Positions 9,917-20,929 of a stretch of 64,000 nt of DNA are shown here, in pieces. The notes beneath the pieces are model-generated. The model saw only the letters and a list, made by a program, of their open reading frames with translations, ran no database searches and was not told where the DNA came from. Both the position numbers and the translations under genes were made by a program. Each line of letters starts with the position of its first letter. Position 1 is the stretch's first letter. Source of the stretch: Chamaea fasciata (lineage: Eukaryota > Chordata > Aves > Passeriformes > Sylviidae); NCBI GenBank assembly GCA_029207755.1, contig JARCOQ010000012.1, positions 20,943,740-21,007,739 on the forward strand, in the 5' to 3' direction.

Positions 9917-11750
9917 GTAAGTATCTGTGGGGCCGTTTTCCAGGGAAATTGACTGGTTGACATTACAAGCTGCCATGACGTGGTTTTTATATGCATCGGC
10001 CTGTGTGAGAGGAAGCAAGATATTCCAAGATTCCATCTGGGTGAGGCAAAAGGAACCTGGCTCTGGAGTGGTTTTAGCTGGGGCACTCCTCAGTGAAATC
10101 AGGTGCAGAGATGTTGGAGCAGAAATTCGTCTGGATTGTGTTGACGAGTTCTCCCATAATTTTATGGAAGGTCTTTAGCTGTGTGTGTCACGGTTTTTGA
10201 GCTCTGAGATCAAGAGAAACCTGTGGTCCTTTGCTCCTCGGAGAGCATGGGTTTCCCTGTGCTTTCCCTGTGCCATCTACATTTGCTTTGTGCCAAACTG
10301 CTGTTCATGGTAGAGAAGAGGGTGTGAGGTCTGTCCTCAGACTGCTGGTGGGGAGGCAATTTTCACACCTGCTGTGGGTCAGGCCAGTTGGGCTGTCCAC
10401 ACAAAGACATGTGTGGGGGTTGTGCACCCCCCCAGCCTGTGGTCTCTGTGCCTTTGAAGAGCATCTTTGGGGACCGGCTGCAGAGAATGGCTGTTTAATA
10501 TGTGAAGGCTGCATAGGGCAGAGGAGCTGGGGCTGCTCCCCTGGCAGGGAGAGCAGGGCTGCTGCAGCCAGGAAGGGCTTGTAGGCTGGGCCTGGGGCTG
10601 GGTGGGATGTCTGCTGGAGGGGGAGATCTCTGAGGGGCTTGAGGTCTGTTCTTCTCCATGCTGGGTGTGTTGAACTTGGAGCTGGTTAAAACCTGATCCT
10701 GTGGACTTGTTTGTGTCTGTGGATAAAGCATCAGGCCATGTGGGAAAGTCCAGCCACAGCCTCCTGAGCCAAGGAGGAGGGGCATGATTTTTCCTCTTGC
10801 TGCTTTTCCTGCAGTTTGGGGGATAAATGTAACCTTAAAGTGAGGGATTTTTCCAGGACAGCTTTCTCGAACTACACAATGAAATTCTGCCTTCCACCTC
10901 TTCAGGGAGCAATGCACCTTGGCTGGGTGGGCCTGGTGTGTAAAGGATGGGCTTCACGTGCTCGTTCCAGGGCTGGACCTGCAGAGCTGTGTCTGTACAG
11001 CTGTGCTGGTGCGGGGCCTTTCCTCCCTCCTTTGGGCAGCTTCCAGCTCTCTTGGCCAATCTGTGAAGCCCATGAGAAACCAGAGGACACGAGTTCTTAG
11101 GAAGAGTGGGCCATGCCCACTGAGCACATGTCATCCAGTTTTCCCTCTGCTTCCTTCTTTCCTGCTCTGCCATAACCATTTAGAGGTGACTTTTCCAAAG
11201 CAGAAGGCCCTGGGGCACCTCTCTACAGCGGATGATCAGTGGGAAGTGAGGGCCTCGGTCCTTTAGGGGACGTTGAAAAGCATTGATGGCCTCTTGGGAA
11301 AGGATAGTTTGGTGTTGGGGTTTTGCTCAACTGGTTTTGCGGAGATATTCTTCAGGCTCTCAGCAGTGTCCTCCAGCTGTGTGGTTTCTGGAGTGGGATT
11401 TGAGCCGTCATGACTTCCTCTGGCCCTGAGCCTTTGTGAGAAGCCAGGAGAGAGAAAGCAGCTTTCCTTGGCACACACTCCAGAGAAGGACTGGGGAAGG
11501 AACACTCTCCTGAGGATAAGCGTCCCTTGGGTTGGGCAAAACTGGGTTAATTAGGTGAGAGTCTGTTAAAGGAGGGGAAAATACAGGTTGTGTAAGCTCT
11601 GCTGTTCCCCAATACTGCAGCTTAAATTTAGGGAAATTAGGCCTTTAGGATTTTTATCCTCCCCTCTTTAGTCTTCTCCTTTTCTTACACCCCATAAGAG
11701 ACCAGGGTGTATGGTTTCCATCCTAAATGCACATTATGCGTGTCTTACAG
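9917..11750 (+). other. Intron m14-m15, module a
   Basis: I recognise no repeat, gene or structured element in this 1.8-kb intron. It ends GCGTGTCTTACAG. Confidence 0.55.
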
Positions 11751-11989
11751 GCTTGTAAACCTCACTGCTATGTTATTGAACCCAGGGAAGGAGTGATCCC
11801 CGCCAGGGGTGATGTTCATGTGACTGTCACAGCAACCCTGGATGACACTGGGGTTTTTGCTGATGCTCTCCAGCTGTTCATTGGGAACAGACTTTGGACC
11901 ACCTCCACCCTCCTGGCTTTTGGCACTGGCACCACAATTGTCACAGACAAACCATTTGCCCCGGAGCTCAACTTGGGATACCAATTCAG
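11751..11989 (+). CDS. HYDIN: HYDIN exon m15, module a
   Basis: This 239-nt exon (phase 0 in, 2 out) encodes YVIEPREGVIPARGDVHVTV, then GTGTTIVTDKPFAPELNLG and YQF. The stretch IVTDKPFAPELNLG is identical to human HYDIN as I recall it and is a strong identifier. The acceptor is GTCTTACAG and the donor is AG|GTAGGA. The exon is intact. Confidence 0.95.
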
Positions 11990-12281
11990 GTAGGAGATCT
12001 CCCACTCCCACCTCTCCTTCTGTCTCAACAAGGAGCAGTTTTGCTGTAGTCCTTCAGGCACGATCTTCTTCAGTGTTCAAAGACCCTGACTCCTTCCCTG
12101 AAGGCAGAGATACCTTTAGAGACATGTGATGGCCAGTTGAGCGTTGCTAGGTACCCTCAAAAACCACTGAAAGAGAAACCAGTTGCTCAATTGCCACTGA
12201 ATTGCCTTCAGTTCTAACACATCTATGTCCTCACTTGGTCAAGTAATGATCTCGCAGGCTCCCCCAGAACAAAAGGTTCCC

Positions 12282-12366
12282 AAAATGGCGCCTGGATGAG
12301 GCGGGCCCTCCGTGTGGCTGCGGGACCAAGGGAAGATGGCATCGCACCCTTCCCTTCCAAAATGGC
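12282..12366 (+). promoter_or_regulatory. Cluster of three YY1-like motifs
   Basis: AAAATGGCGCC, AAGATGGCATC and AAAATGGCACC occur within about 85 bp. They resemble the YY1 core AAnATGGCGGC. The cluster is also present at about 38985-39069. YY1 sites are common in retroelement LTRs and some promoters, and function here is a guess. Confidence 0.25.
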
Positions 12367-12659
12367 ACCTGCCAGGCAAGCAGGGGCCCTGGGAACAAAG
12401 AGACGGGAGGGTGACAATCCCCCTGGGAAGGCAGGAGCCCGCAGAGCAGTTCCAGAGGCAGATGGAAACTTGCTGGTTTGTGTGGGGCCTGCAGTGCCGC
12501 TGCCAACGCTTCCTCACGCTGCTCGTGGGCTCTGCTGCTGCCCTGCCTGCCCAGGACTGATGCTTGTGCGGGAGGCCAGAATGTTAGGGTGCCCTCTCAG
12601 GTGCATCACCTCTGGGTTTGACCGGCAGCCTCAGGATGGCCTAAAATATTAGCGAGGCA

Positions 12660-13320
12660 GCATGATCAGAGGTGTTTGAAAAGCAAAACTGTTTTAATTA
12701 AGGTGAAAATAAGAAGCCATGCAGAAAAAAGAGAAAAAGCTGTGCCGAGTGCAAGGAGGACCTTTGCACTTGCTACAACACCCCAAAAATGCCCTGAGGA
12801 TCTTGGTCTATTCTCTTAAGCATGTAACAATCCAGGCCGGATTCTTGGCATCCTGCCCAATAGAAATAGGAACAGGGCTTGAGGCACAGTCTCAAAGATC
12901 CAAGGGCTGCGTCCGTCCTGGCACAAGGCCAAAAAAGGTATCAAAACCTCTGGTTTTTACCTCATGAGTGAAACAAAGAATGGAACCCAAATCCTTCCCT
13001 TAAATGGAAGCCTCCTTGCCACTGTGGGGCTGCAAACCCTACCAGGTGAGGTACACTTCTACACAGGACCTTGCTCATTTTTCCGTTGCCAGCAGAGTTT
13101 GCAAAGTTCACTTCAAAACAGTTTCTGATTGCGAAATGAAGTTTCTACAAATGACCACCAGTGCAAAACCAAAGCTTCTATGAACGAGAGAGCCCCTGCT
13201 CCCCTGGTTTCCTCTCCTAGAGCAGACAGATGATTTCTAGCAGCTTGCTGGGATTGTCCAGAAACTTCCTCCGCGCTGGCTTTTAAAAATGCCTGCAATC
13301 ATACCCCCTCACACAAGGGC
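12660..13320. mobile_element. LTR-like interspersed repeat block
   Basis: It begins near GAAAAGCAAAACTGTTTTAA and contains CATGCAGAAAAAAGAGAAAA and a GGGCTTGAGGCACAG segment. I associate this text with dispersed avian retroviral LTR or internal sequence. No coding frame is kept. The boundaries are approximate. The copy in unit 2 is at about 39363-40023. Confidence 0.35.
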
Positions 13321-13661
13321 CTCAGGTGCAGGATCTCAAAGATTCAATAACAGTTTCGGGTGCAGATTAATGCAAAATACAGTAACAGTATGAATCACCC
13401 CAGAACACACATTTTGGAGGAAAACACCAGATCCTGTTAGCCTGGCCTGGAAAATGCTACATTACCATTAGAAACATATTCCTCCTTGCAATAACGACAT
13501 CAGAAGGGCAGCTTATCAGACACTGTTCCCGGTCCACATTAAGAGCTGCAAATGAAGACGGTCTCCAAGCTATTAACAGCTCAGAATCCTCATTGGGAGC
13601 AATCTGATGACCAGGACAATAGCTTCTCCCATACTATTTTCCATTCTGGTTGGTCTTCTAG

Positions 13662-13920
13662 CCTCCTTCCCTGTGCTCGTCAGTTCAGACTAACAGATGG
13701 GGGCCACCACTTCCATCAGCTCTTCTGGAAGGTGGAATGTAACAGGCCAGCTGGGAAGGAGGGCCAGAGCACCTCAGCCCACAGTAGCCCCAAGGCCAAA
13801 CGTGATTCCCAGAGGCGCAAACGTACGGCCCCCGTGTTTGGGCTGGAGCCGCTGTCAATGGACCTGAAGCCAGGAGAGTCTGTGGACTTGGTGCTGCCAG
13901 GCTTCTCCCGCAAGGCGCAG
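13662..13920 (+). CDS. HYDIN: HYDIN exon m16, module a (last exon of the module)
   Basis: This 259-nt exon (phase 2 in, 0 out) reads LLPCARQFRLTDGGHHFHQL, then a charged Ser/Lys/Arg-rich insert (SSPKAKRDSQRRKR), then FGLEPLSMDLKPGESVDLVL and PGFSRKAQ. Human has YYHFKLINKGRRTQQLFW, a basic insert, then ASMELYPGQAIDVTLEGYS. The acceptor is TCTTCTAG and the donor is CAG|GTGAGG. In normal HYDIN the next residues resemble VKEKLVCHAIIG. That exon is not found downstream, and the next HYDIN exon is the N-terminal m1, which marks the duplication join. Confidence 0.9.
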
Positions 13921-14689
13921 GTGAGGTCCCCACCACGGGCTGAGCTGGGGAAGCATCAGATCCCCTCCCCTGGGCTCGTTCCACAGTCCCTTGACATTTG
14001 CCTGGGGAAATGAGCCTGTTTGGCTCCCTTTGTGCAGCTCACAGTCAAAGCTCAGGGGCTGAGTCGTCTACGCTTTCTGCTGGAATCACTATCATTAGTG
14101 GCACTGGCACGGCAGGAAATGTTCTGAAACAGCCCTGGAATCAGATTGATGTAGCAGAAGCAGTAGGAGGCCTTTAGGTGCCACTTCAGGCTCCTGCTAA
14201 GATTCATCCAGCTCTGCTCAGATTTTCCAAAAGCAGCATGGTGCTCTGCTTTCCCCTCGGAGAACCACAGAACATCCAAAGCCATGTGCTCCTGTTTTGC
14301 AGTTTCCCAAGAGAGCTGAGAGGGAAAAAGTTGAAAAACGTCAGCAGTCGTGTTGGACTCTAAAGGGGAAAACTGAGACCATTTGAATTTCAGTCAGGGA
14401 AACATTTTCTTAAATGAGGCTTGTGCCAAGAGTGGGCTGGTGGGAAGAGACAGGAAGGACTCAAAATCATCTGGTTTAGACTTTTTGAGAGCATTTTGGT
14501 GCTCAGGGGTTGATATCTATGTGTTGAAAATGCATGTTTGCTGTGTCTGTGTATCCCAGAGAGCAGAACTTGGCCTGCTGGCTGCAAGCGGGAATGCCCA
14601 GCAGCCCAGCTTGCCTGCACAGGCAGCAAGAACCCCTGGAGAGCCAAGGTTGGCTTTTAATACTGAAACCACACTGTGAGTCAGTGCTG

Positions 14690-15050
14690 GTCATGTTTTG
14701 AAATATTCCCCCCGCAGGCCCGGCCCCCCTCCCCAGGGCTAGCTCTGGAGAGGCTTTGGAGGAATATCTCCGAAGGGACAGGACAAAAGATTTCAAAAGA
14801 GGCTCTTACCCCCAGATTATTCCAAGTCGTTTATTCCTCAAAGGGGTCCAGGGGCCGAAAGAGAGAGAACAAAGAAATCCAGGGGTCTTATCTAGTCTCC
14901 TATTTTGGGAGGGTCCTGGCATTCAGCCAATTAGGTGTGGACATGTAGGGAGGAAATTCCAGAAGGGTCAAAAGGCGAGAGACCATTCCCCTAAAGAATT
15001 GCAAGGTTTCTCCAGGAGGAAAATGCCTTTGAAGCCCACAGTCAACAGGC
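14690..15050. mobile_element. LTR-like fragment in the join intron
   Basis: GACAAAAGATTTCAAAAGAG, GTTTATTCCTCAAAGGGGTC and CCAATTAGGTGTGGACATG resemble segments of dispersed avian retroviral LTRs, possibly antisense because TTTATT is the reverse of a poly(A) signal. The ends are uncertain. The copy in unit 2 is at about 41393-41753. It is a candidate for the recombination site that made the array. Confidence 0.4.
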
Positions 15051-15327
15051 ACAACCTGTCTGTGTTTCCATCACTTTCGGGGAGGTGATTGCTGTAATCA
15101 GTTGATGATTCTTCCTTGCTGCTTTACTGGCGCTTTAAATTCTCTTTGTCATCTCCCTTTTTTAGGGATTGCTGTGTTCCTTCTTTTGCTTTTCAGGTTT
15201 GCTTTTGTTCCCAGTAAGGCCACAGTGTTTGGTCTCCTCTCTTGCTGCTCTGCCTGCATGACTGTATCCCCCAGAACTGCCCTATCCAAAGCTGACCTGC
15301 TAGAAAGGAATTTCTTCTTCCCCGCAG

Positions 15328-15351
15328 GAGAATGTGCTGTTATGCTTTCAG
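15328..15351 (+). CDS. Possible 24-nt HYDIN micro-exon
   Basis: A strong acceptor (TTTCTTCTTCCCCGCAG) is followed by eight codons reading ENVLLCFQ and then GTAGCC. It is phase 0 at both ends, so it would fit between m16 and m1 without changing frame. It could be the tail of the exon preceding m1 (human EVPLILRNNDKVPRL) or chance. The same sequence is at 42031-42054. Only transcripts can decide. Confidence 0.25.
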
Positions 15352-15709
15352 GTAGCCCATTCCCTCCGTGGAACACGACTGCATAGCTGTGTGCAGGCAG
15401 AAATCAGCAGGTTTTTGGCCCTGTTGAATATGCAGATGATTTGGTTCAGGTGCTCTTGTCTCCATCCTGCCGGTGCTGACCTGCTCGGCCCTTCCTTCCC
15501 ACCAGGCACTGCCCTACTGCCCCTGGCCAAAATGCTGGAGCCAGACAGAAGGGATTCAAGTTCACCCTTGGGAATTCTGTGCCTGTACCTCCACAGCAGA
15601 AAGGGCTTTGGAAAAGGGGTCAAGGAAGGACGTCACCAGGGCATGGACAGGTCTCCTCTTGTCCTGTTTCCTCAAGTGGCAAAATCATGGTTCCATGTCT
15701 TTCCTGCAG

Positions 15710-15844
15710 AATCTTCAGGGGGTGCAGGTCTCCATGGAGAGCTCACCTTACTTCCAGCTGGCGGGCCCCAGTGATGCATGCCGTGCCGTGCCAGGAGGCG
15801 CCATTACCGATGTGCACGTCCACTTCACTCCTGACGAGAACAAG
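15710..15844 (+). CDS. HYDIN: HYDIN exon m1, module b
   Basis: This 135-nt, phase 0-0 exon of 45 codons reads NLQGVQVSMESSPYFQLAGP, then RAVPGGAITDVHVHFTPDEN and K. Human has VKVILKGSPYFSLISP and ILFTPEENK. It is the most N-terminal HYDIN exon in the array. The acceptor is TTCCTGCAG at 15701-15709 and the donor is AAG|GTGAGA. Because both m16 and m1 are phase 0 at the join, m16-to-m1 splicing stays in frame. Confidence 0.9.
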
Positions 15845-17268
15845 GTGAGACTGGAGGAGCCAAAACACAGAATTATCTCCAAAGCCATTGTTGTCCCTGC
15901 ACTCTGGGTACAGCCCATGCTGTGAGCTTGGCTCCAGGCCGTGGGCAGGCAGCCTGCAGCCAGTCCCAGCTTGGCATGTGCTGTCAGGCCCTGCACCCAG
16001 GCCTGACAGGCCCTGCTTCCCCTCGCTGCACATTCCTCTGAGCATTCCCAAGGGAAGAAAGATGCCCAGGGAACAGTAGGCAAACGGTAGAGGGGTGTTG
16101 ATAGATGTCTGGCCATCTCTAGGTATAGTGGAAGGGGTTTCGTTATTCTGCAAAGTACTAGAGGAACAAAGAGGTCAGAGAGCTTTCCGCCTTCCTGACG
16201 GGCAACAGCTTCCCTGCCTCACCCGGGGCTGGAGCAAGGACGGTGCTTTTTCACACCCTCTGTTCTCCAGCCTTGCGGCTGTGCTGTCCCAGAGCACAGC
16301 TGACCATGACACGGCTGCAAGGCCAGGGCAGAGGATGTGCTGTGCCCGTGGGCCCAGCCTGGCACAGGCACACTGAGCTCTAGGTGCCCTTAGTCAGCAG
16401 GAGCTTGGTGAGCTGCAGGGGACTTGGACACCTGCCTGAAAGAGCTCGTGTAGGGCAGGTACAGCCTGCAGGCAGGCAGACCTGTGGGCCCAGAGCCGGT
16501 GGCAGCGACACTGCTGCGGCTCTGTCTTCATGCCTGTCACTGTGGCTGCTCTGTCAGCTGGCGCCCATTCCATGCCAATTGTGCTTTTGCGTGATAGTTT
16601 GAACACCAGTGCCGAGGCCCTGGCAAGTCTGCTCTCAGCGCTGTGATCTGGAGGCTCGTTCATACAGAGGGGTTTAGGACATGGCATGGAAGGGAGGAGG
16701 CCTTGCAGGGAAACAAAGAGAGGCTCTTTGCAACAGCATCCTGCTACCTCTTAGCACTGTTCTTCTCGTGACTTGGTTGGAGAGGCAAAATTAGAGGGGA
16801 GTTCTGAGCAAACAGATATTTCTACACCAGGCCAGAGGTCCAGGATCTCTTTGGGTGCAGCTGTTCTCTCAGTTTCCTTTTGCTGCTTAGATTCAGTTTA
16901 ACACTTTGTCCTATTCTCAATCCGTGGGAATATAGTAACCTAAGGAGGAATGTCCTGTGTTCCCTAGCTCCATGTTCCTTAGAAGGGACTTAGGAATTAT
17001 TTAACATCATTAAAATTGAGAGTAAAAATTATGGTGGCCCTGGGCACTTGTCTGTATGACCCAAGTGACACAAGAGCTTAATGCCACTGAGATAGGTTTT
17101 GCAAAGTGCACTGCTGCCTTTAAAATGTGAGATATTAGTAGAACTTATTGTTCATTTGGGGGTGGAATAGGTAAATTGATACCCTTGAAGGGATATAGGA
17201 AATGGCTTTTCTTCTGCCATGGAGATGGCACCAAATGACCTGTGCTGAGACAGTTTCTTTTCCTGCAG
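15845..17268 (+). other. Intron m1-m2, module b
   Basis: It contains a perfect 10-bp inverted repeat at 15981-16009. Otherwise no recognised element. It ends TTTCTTTTCCTGCAG. Confidence 0.6.
15981..16009. repeat. Perfect inverted repeat (10-bp arms, 9-nt loop)
   Basis: CTGTCAGGCC and GGCCTGACAG flank CTGCACCCA. It is GC-rich and could form a stable hairpin. It is identical at 42684-42712. Confidence 0.8.
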
Positions 17269-17468
17269 GTTTATTCCCATGAGCTCGTCTGCGTCAGTGG
17301 AGAGGAAAGGATAGTTGTGCCAATTCGGGCCATCCCTGCCCGAGCTATCCTGGACTTCCCAGACGAGCTGGACTTCTCAAAGTGTCCGGTCAAGGGCAGC
17401 ACCCGCAAGAGTCTGCTGATTCAGAATTGTGGTAGTGTGGCAGCTCATTACCAGCTGGGCACCGAGAG
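17269..17468 (+). CDS. HYDIN: HYDIN exon m2, module b
   Basis: This 200-nt exon (phase 0 in, 2 out) reads VYSHELVCVSGEERIVVPIR, then ARAILDFPDELDFSKCPVKG and LLIQNCGSVAAHYQLGTE. Human has YSHMLICITERERFIVPIKA then ARAILDFPDQLNFSVCPVK. It spans the end of one ASH domain and the start of the next. The acceptor is TCCTGCAG and the donor is AG|GTGAGG. The exon is intact. Confidence 0.94.
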
Positions 17469-19000
17469 GTGAGGCAGCTCATCTGTCCTTGTGCAAAACA
17501 CCTTTGGGGGATAACAGAGTTGGGAAAGAACAACAAAAGGAACCAGAGCATGGGAGCTGCTGCCCTGCGTCGCCGGCTGGAAATGGGCAGGATGGATGGC
17601 ATCTGCTCTTGCTTTCAGTGTTCTTAGCAGGATGCAGCCTTTGAGCTTTCTCTGCCCCAGATTTCCTGGGGGGTGCTGGAACATGTTAGTTGCTGGCTTG
17701 CGCCCTCCTGAGCACAAGCAGCTTCTGAAATGGGTACTCACCACTGTCAGCCAAACAGACCCATTCTCTGGGAGGACACAGGCACATGGCTTTCCAGTGG
17801 TGCCTGCATCAGATGCCCAACATGAGCTGTGTTGCAGGCAGCCGGTGCAGTTCCTGTTACTTAAAGCTGATCTGATTTCCCTTGTCAGCTGAGGGCATCA
17901 GTCCCCTCTTCTGTTCCACGATGAACCTTTGAAAGCCGGTTTAAAATTTCAAACACGTGCTTTAAATCTCTGAATAAGGTCGTCCCCCCTTTCATTGAGA
18001 TCTCATTTTACATATTCTGAAGTTCCTGTGTTTCTGCTGTTTTTTCATTTCGGTTTGTGTTAAATGTTTGCCAAAAGATCATGAATTCTTCATTGGGAAC
18101 TTTCATAAATGTCAAGCTCCTCCAAGGCCTATCAATACACCACATGCCCATAGGCATAGGCACAGGTGTATTAGAAACATGAGACATTTAGTGACTATGT
18201 GAAAAGCAATTGGGCTGATTTAGAAGATAAAAGTATAGAATAACTTTCTCTAGAGGGGACCTCTGGAAATTGTCCGAGCAAATACGCTGCTCAAAGCAAG
18301 ACCAGTGTCCGGGGATTGCAAGGGGCCATTGGGAGATCTGGAGTTGTCTTTAGATGCCATACAAGGAAACAAACATACAAATGGACTAGTTAAAAAGCCG
18401 AAGAAGACCTATTAAAACCCCTCCATGACCTTATCTTTTCTGCCTGTCGGGTGCAGTAGTGATTCATTGAAAGGGTAGATCTAACAGGATGAGAACTATC
18501 TTAAGGAACAGCTGACAATTAACTCACTATATTGCTCTAATCAAGCCATAAAAGGCCAAAATTTATCCTGCCAGCCCCATCTCTTGGCAGTGGTTTTCAT
18601 TTGGTTATTATAGCGTCAGGGATGTCTCCTTCACAGTCCTTCTTATCTGTGGGCTCAGGGAACAGCTTAGTGATGTTGACTGAAATTCAGAGGAGTTAAG
18701 TTTAACTGTAGAGCTTGTGTCCTTGGGTCTTGGGGAGCCAGGTCTATATGAGAGATGACTGCTCCAGCAGGAACAGGGGAGTCTGGTGGGTACAGCCTGG
18801 GGTGGGATGTAGGAGATGCAAGGGCTGATTTGCACTCAGTTTTTCAGCCCTGACAACTGAAACTTGGCTGGATCCTCTTCTCCTGGTAATTTGAAAATAA
18901 GAAGATATCTTCTTTCTCACGCAACCCCTGAGGTCACTCCCAGGAGTGTTATTCACATCCTGCCATCTGAGGGCAGGAGTATGTAACATGGGGCAGGAGT

Positions 19001-19268
19001 GGGAAGGGAAGGGAAGGGAAGGGAAGGGAAGGGAAGGGAAGGGAAGGGAAGGGAAGGGAAGGGAAGGGAAGGGAAGGGAAGGGAAGGGAAGGGAAGGGAA
19101 GGGAAGGGAAGGGAAGGGAAGGGAAGGGAAGGGAAGGGAAGGGAAGGGAAGGGAAGGGAAGGGAAGGGAAGGGAAGGGAAGGGAAGGGAAGGGAAGGGAA
19201 GGGAAGGGAAGGGAAGGGAAGGGAAGGGAAGGGAAGGGAAGGGAAGGGAAGGGAAGGGAAGGGAAGGG
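19001..19268 (+). repeat. (GGGAA)n microsatellite, about 53 repeats
   Basis: It is an uninterrupted pentamer array of about 268 bp, all purine on the + strand. The pentamer has no stop in any frame, so it produces long artificial EGKGR and LPFPS frames that are not genes. A pure polypurine run can form intramolecular triplex, and GGG every 5 nt could allow G-quadruplex. Confidence 0.98.
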
Positions 19269-19552
19269 GAGTGCTGAAGTGTGGCCAGGGACTCCCTTAA
19301 CTGGCAGCTTCTCTTTCTGGCAAAATTCCTGACAAAACAATAAGAAAAAAATCCTGTGCCTTGCCCACACCAGGCACCGATCCCCCAAGCCCCAGCAGAG
19401 ACCTGCAGCAGTGCTGGCTCACCCTCGGGGCAGATGTGGGAGCTCGTACAGTAATCGGGCTCCGGGGCTGCTGGGGCCTTGTCTTTCCTCCTCTCTCCCC
19501 AAAGTCTCACATCCAGCACATAAACATTGCTGGCCCAAGGCTTCTCCATCAG

Positions 19553-19577
19553 CCACTAGTGATGTTCTCACTAGTGG
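19553..19577. repeat. Perfect inverted repeat (10-bp arms, 5-nt loop)
   Basis: CCACTAGTGA and TCACTAGTGG flank TGTTC. Each arm contains the palindrome ACTAGT. It is identical at 46292-46316. Confidence 0.8.
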
Positions 19578-20807
19578 TAATGGAGCAGGTCAGGCCCATA
19601 ACTGCAGCAATAGGTCCTTAGTGAGCAGAACCTGAAGCAAGTTCATCAGCTGTCACTACTGACATGAATGAAATTCAGCTTGCCAGATGTTCTCTATATT
19701 TTTGTGTGTGATAAGTTCATCACCAAACTCCCCAGAACACCCTTTCTGTGCACAGATTGACCACCAGCAAAGCACTGAGGAACTTTTGTTTCCTCAGTGG
19801 GGCTGTGGAAGAGCACAAAGCCCAGCAACTTCTGGGCAGAAGCACATTTCACCTGAGCTGTCCCTGAGCATCAAAGCACGGAGTCTTGTGTTTGTCAGGC
19901 AAGAACTGTTCACCTGGTGACCAATCCTAATTGCTCCTGTTACATCCAAAGTGCACCAAGACATTTGCGTAATTATTTCCAACACATTGCGCAGAGTTTG
20001 TCTGGTGAGCCAAGCAAACAGTTGCCAGCCTGGATGACAACCCAGGGCCCCAGACTGCACTGCTGGTAAATACACAAAACCCTCCTGTTCTGCCTCCTCG
20101 ATGTGCTCCTGCTAATGGTGCTTCATATGGCTGGGATTGGATCCTTCAGATTGTAAATGGCATCCTCCTTTTGGGTCTTGTTTCCATGTCACTGTATTGC
20201 TCTAATCTGCATTTGCACTCTTTCAGAGTTTTGATTGCTCCTTTTTGTAGAGCAGCTTTCATTGAAATGCTGACAAAATGTGCTAATTCAGGATCTTTTC
20301 AAGGTAAAATAAACCAAAGAGCCACGCTGCAAATTCAACAGTAGTTATTCCGTGGTCTTCAAGAGAAAGTTCCTTCTCCCTGTCTGATTCCTAGGCTGTA
20401 ATCTCACAAGAGAGATAGTGCCCTAACATTTGCATCTCTTGAGAGGAAGTTTATAGGTAGCAGGAAATGAGAAATTCCTGAGGCAGTCAGCGTCAAGTTA
20501 TGCATGCAGATAGCTCTTAACTCTCTCTGTGCTTTTCACAAACCATTCTCTGATGGGATTGCTGGCAGTCAGAAGGCTGGATGCAGAGTATGGGGGAGAT
20601 TAGGTCGTTTTATCCGACAGGATCTTCTGAGGGCTGGATCTCCTCAGAAGTGGGTCAGTAGCTGTTTCTGATCCTGGCTGTTCTGTCTGTCTTGGCCGTA
20701 GTTTGTTTGCTCCCTGCTTGCCCAAGTGAGCTGAAGTGACCTGCACTGCAGAAAGAATGTCATGGCCAGAATTCCCCCCAAGTCCTGATCCTCTCTTTGT
20801 GTTGCAG

Positions 20808-20929
20808 TCCTTTCTCCGTGGTTCCAGCCGAAGGAATTCTGGGCCCTGGTCACACCATGCAGGTGACAGTGGGATTTCACCCGCTGACGTGCGGTGACCA
20901 TTTCGGGTCCCTGGTGGCGCGCTGCATAG
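20808..20929 (+). CDS. HYDIN: HYDIN exon m3, module b
   Basis: This 122-nt exon (phase 2 in, 1 out) reads PFSVVPAEGILGPGHTMQVT, then VGFHPLTCGDHFGSLVARCI. Human has SPFTVVPTTGSLGIGDTMQ then VEFHPLKTGVHLGDL. It is the second half of an ASH domain. The acceptor is TGTTGCAG and the donor is ATAG|GTGAGT. The exon is intact. Confidence 0.92.

Larger units (their letters stand above)
11990..13661 (+). other. Intron m15-m16, module a
   Basis: It contains three YY1-like ATGGC cores at 12282-12366 and an LTR-like block at about 12660-13320. The rest shows nothing recognisable. The pyrimidine tract before the acceptor is weaker here (GGTTGGTCTTCTAG) than in module b (GGTTTCTCTTCTAG). Confidence 0.6.
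13921..15709 (+). other. Duplication-join intron (m16 of module a to m1 of module b)
   Basis: HYDIN order jumps here from m16 back to the more N-terminal m1, so the breakpoint joining two ancestral introns must lie inside. An LTR-like block is at 14690-15050 and a possible 24-nt exon at 15328-15351. The exact join cannot be seen without single-copy flanking sequence. Confidence 0.75.
17469..20807 (+). other. Intron m2-m3, module b
   Basis: This 3.3-kb intron is the longest in the unit. It contains the GGGAA satellite at 19001-19268 and an inverted repeat at 19553-19577. I recognise nothing in 17470-18990 or 19600-20790. It ends CTCTTTGTGTTGCAG. Confidence 0.65.

Noticed and set aside
14281..14365. 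FPKRAEREKVEKRQQS-like exon after TTTTGCAG in the join intron
   Set aside because: The acceptor is good, but the peptide does not match HYDIN after m16 or before m1, and there is no matching donor in frame.
18744..19549. Long LPFPS/EGKGR-repeat proteins
   Set aside because: These are pure translation of the GGGAA satellite, which has no stop in any frame.
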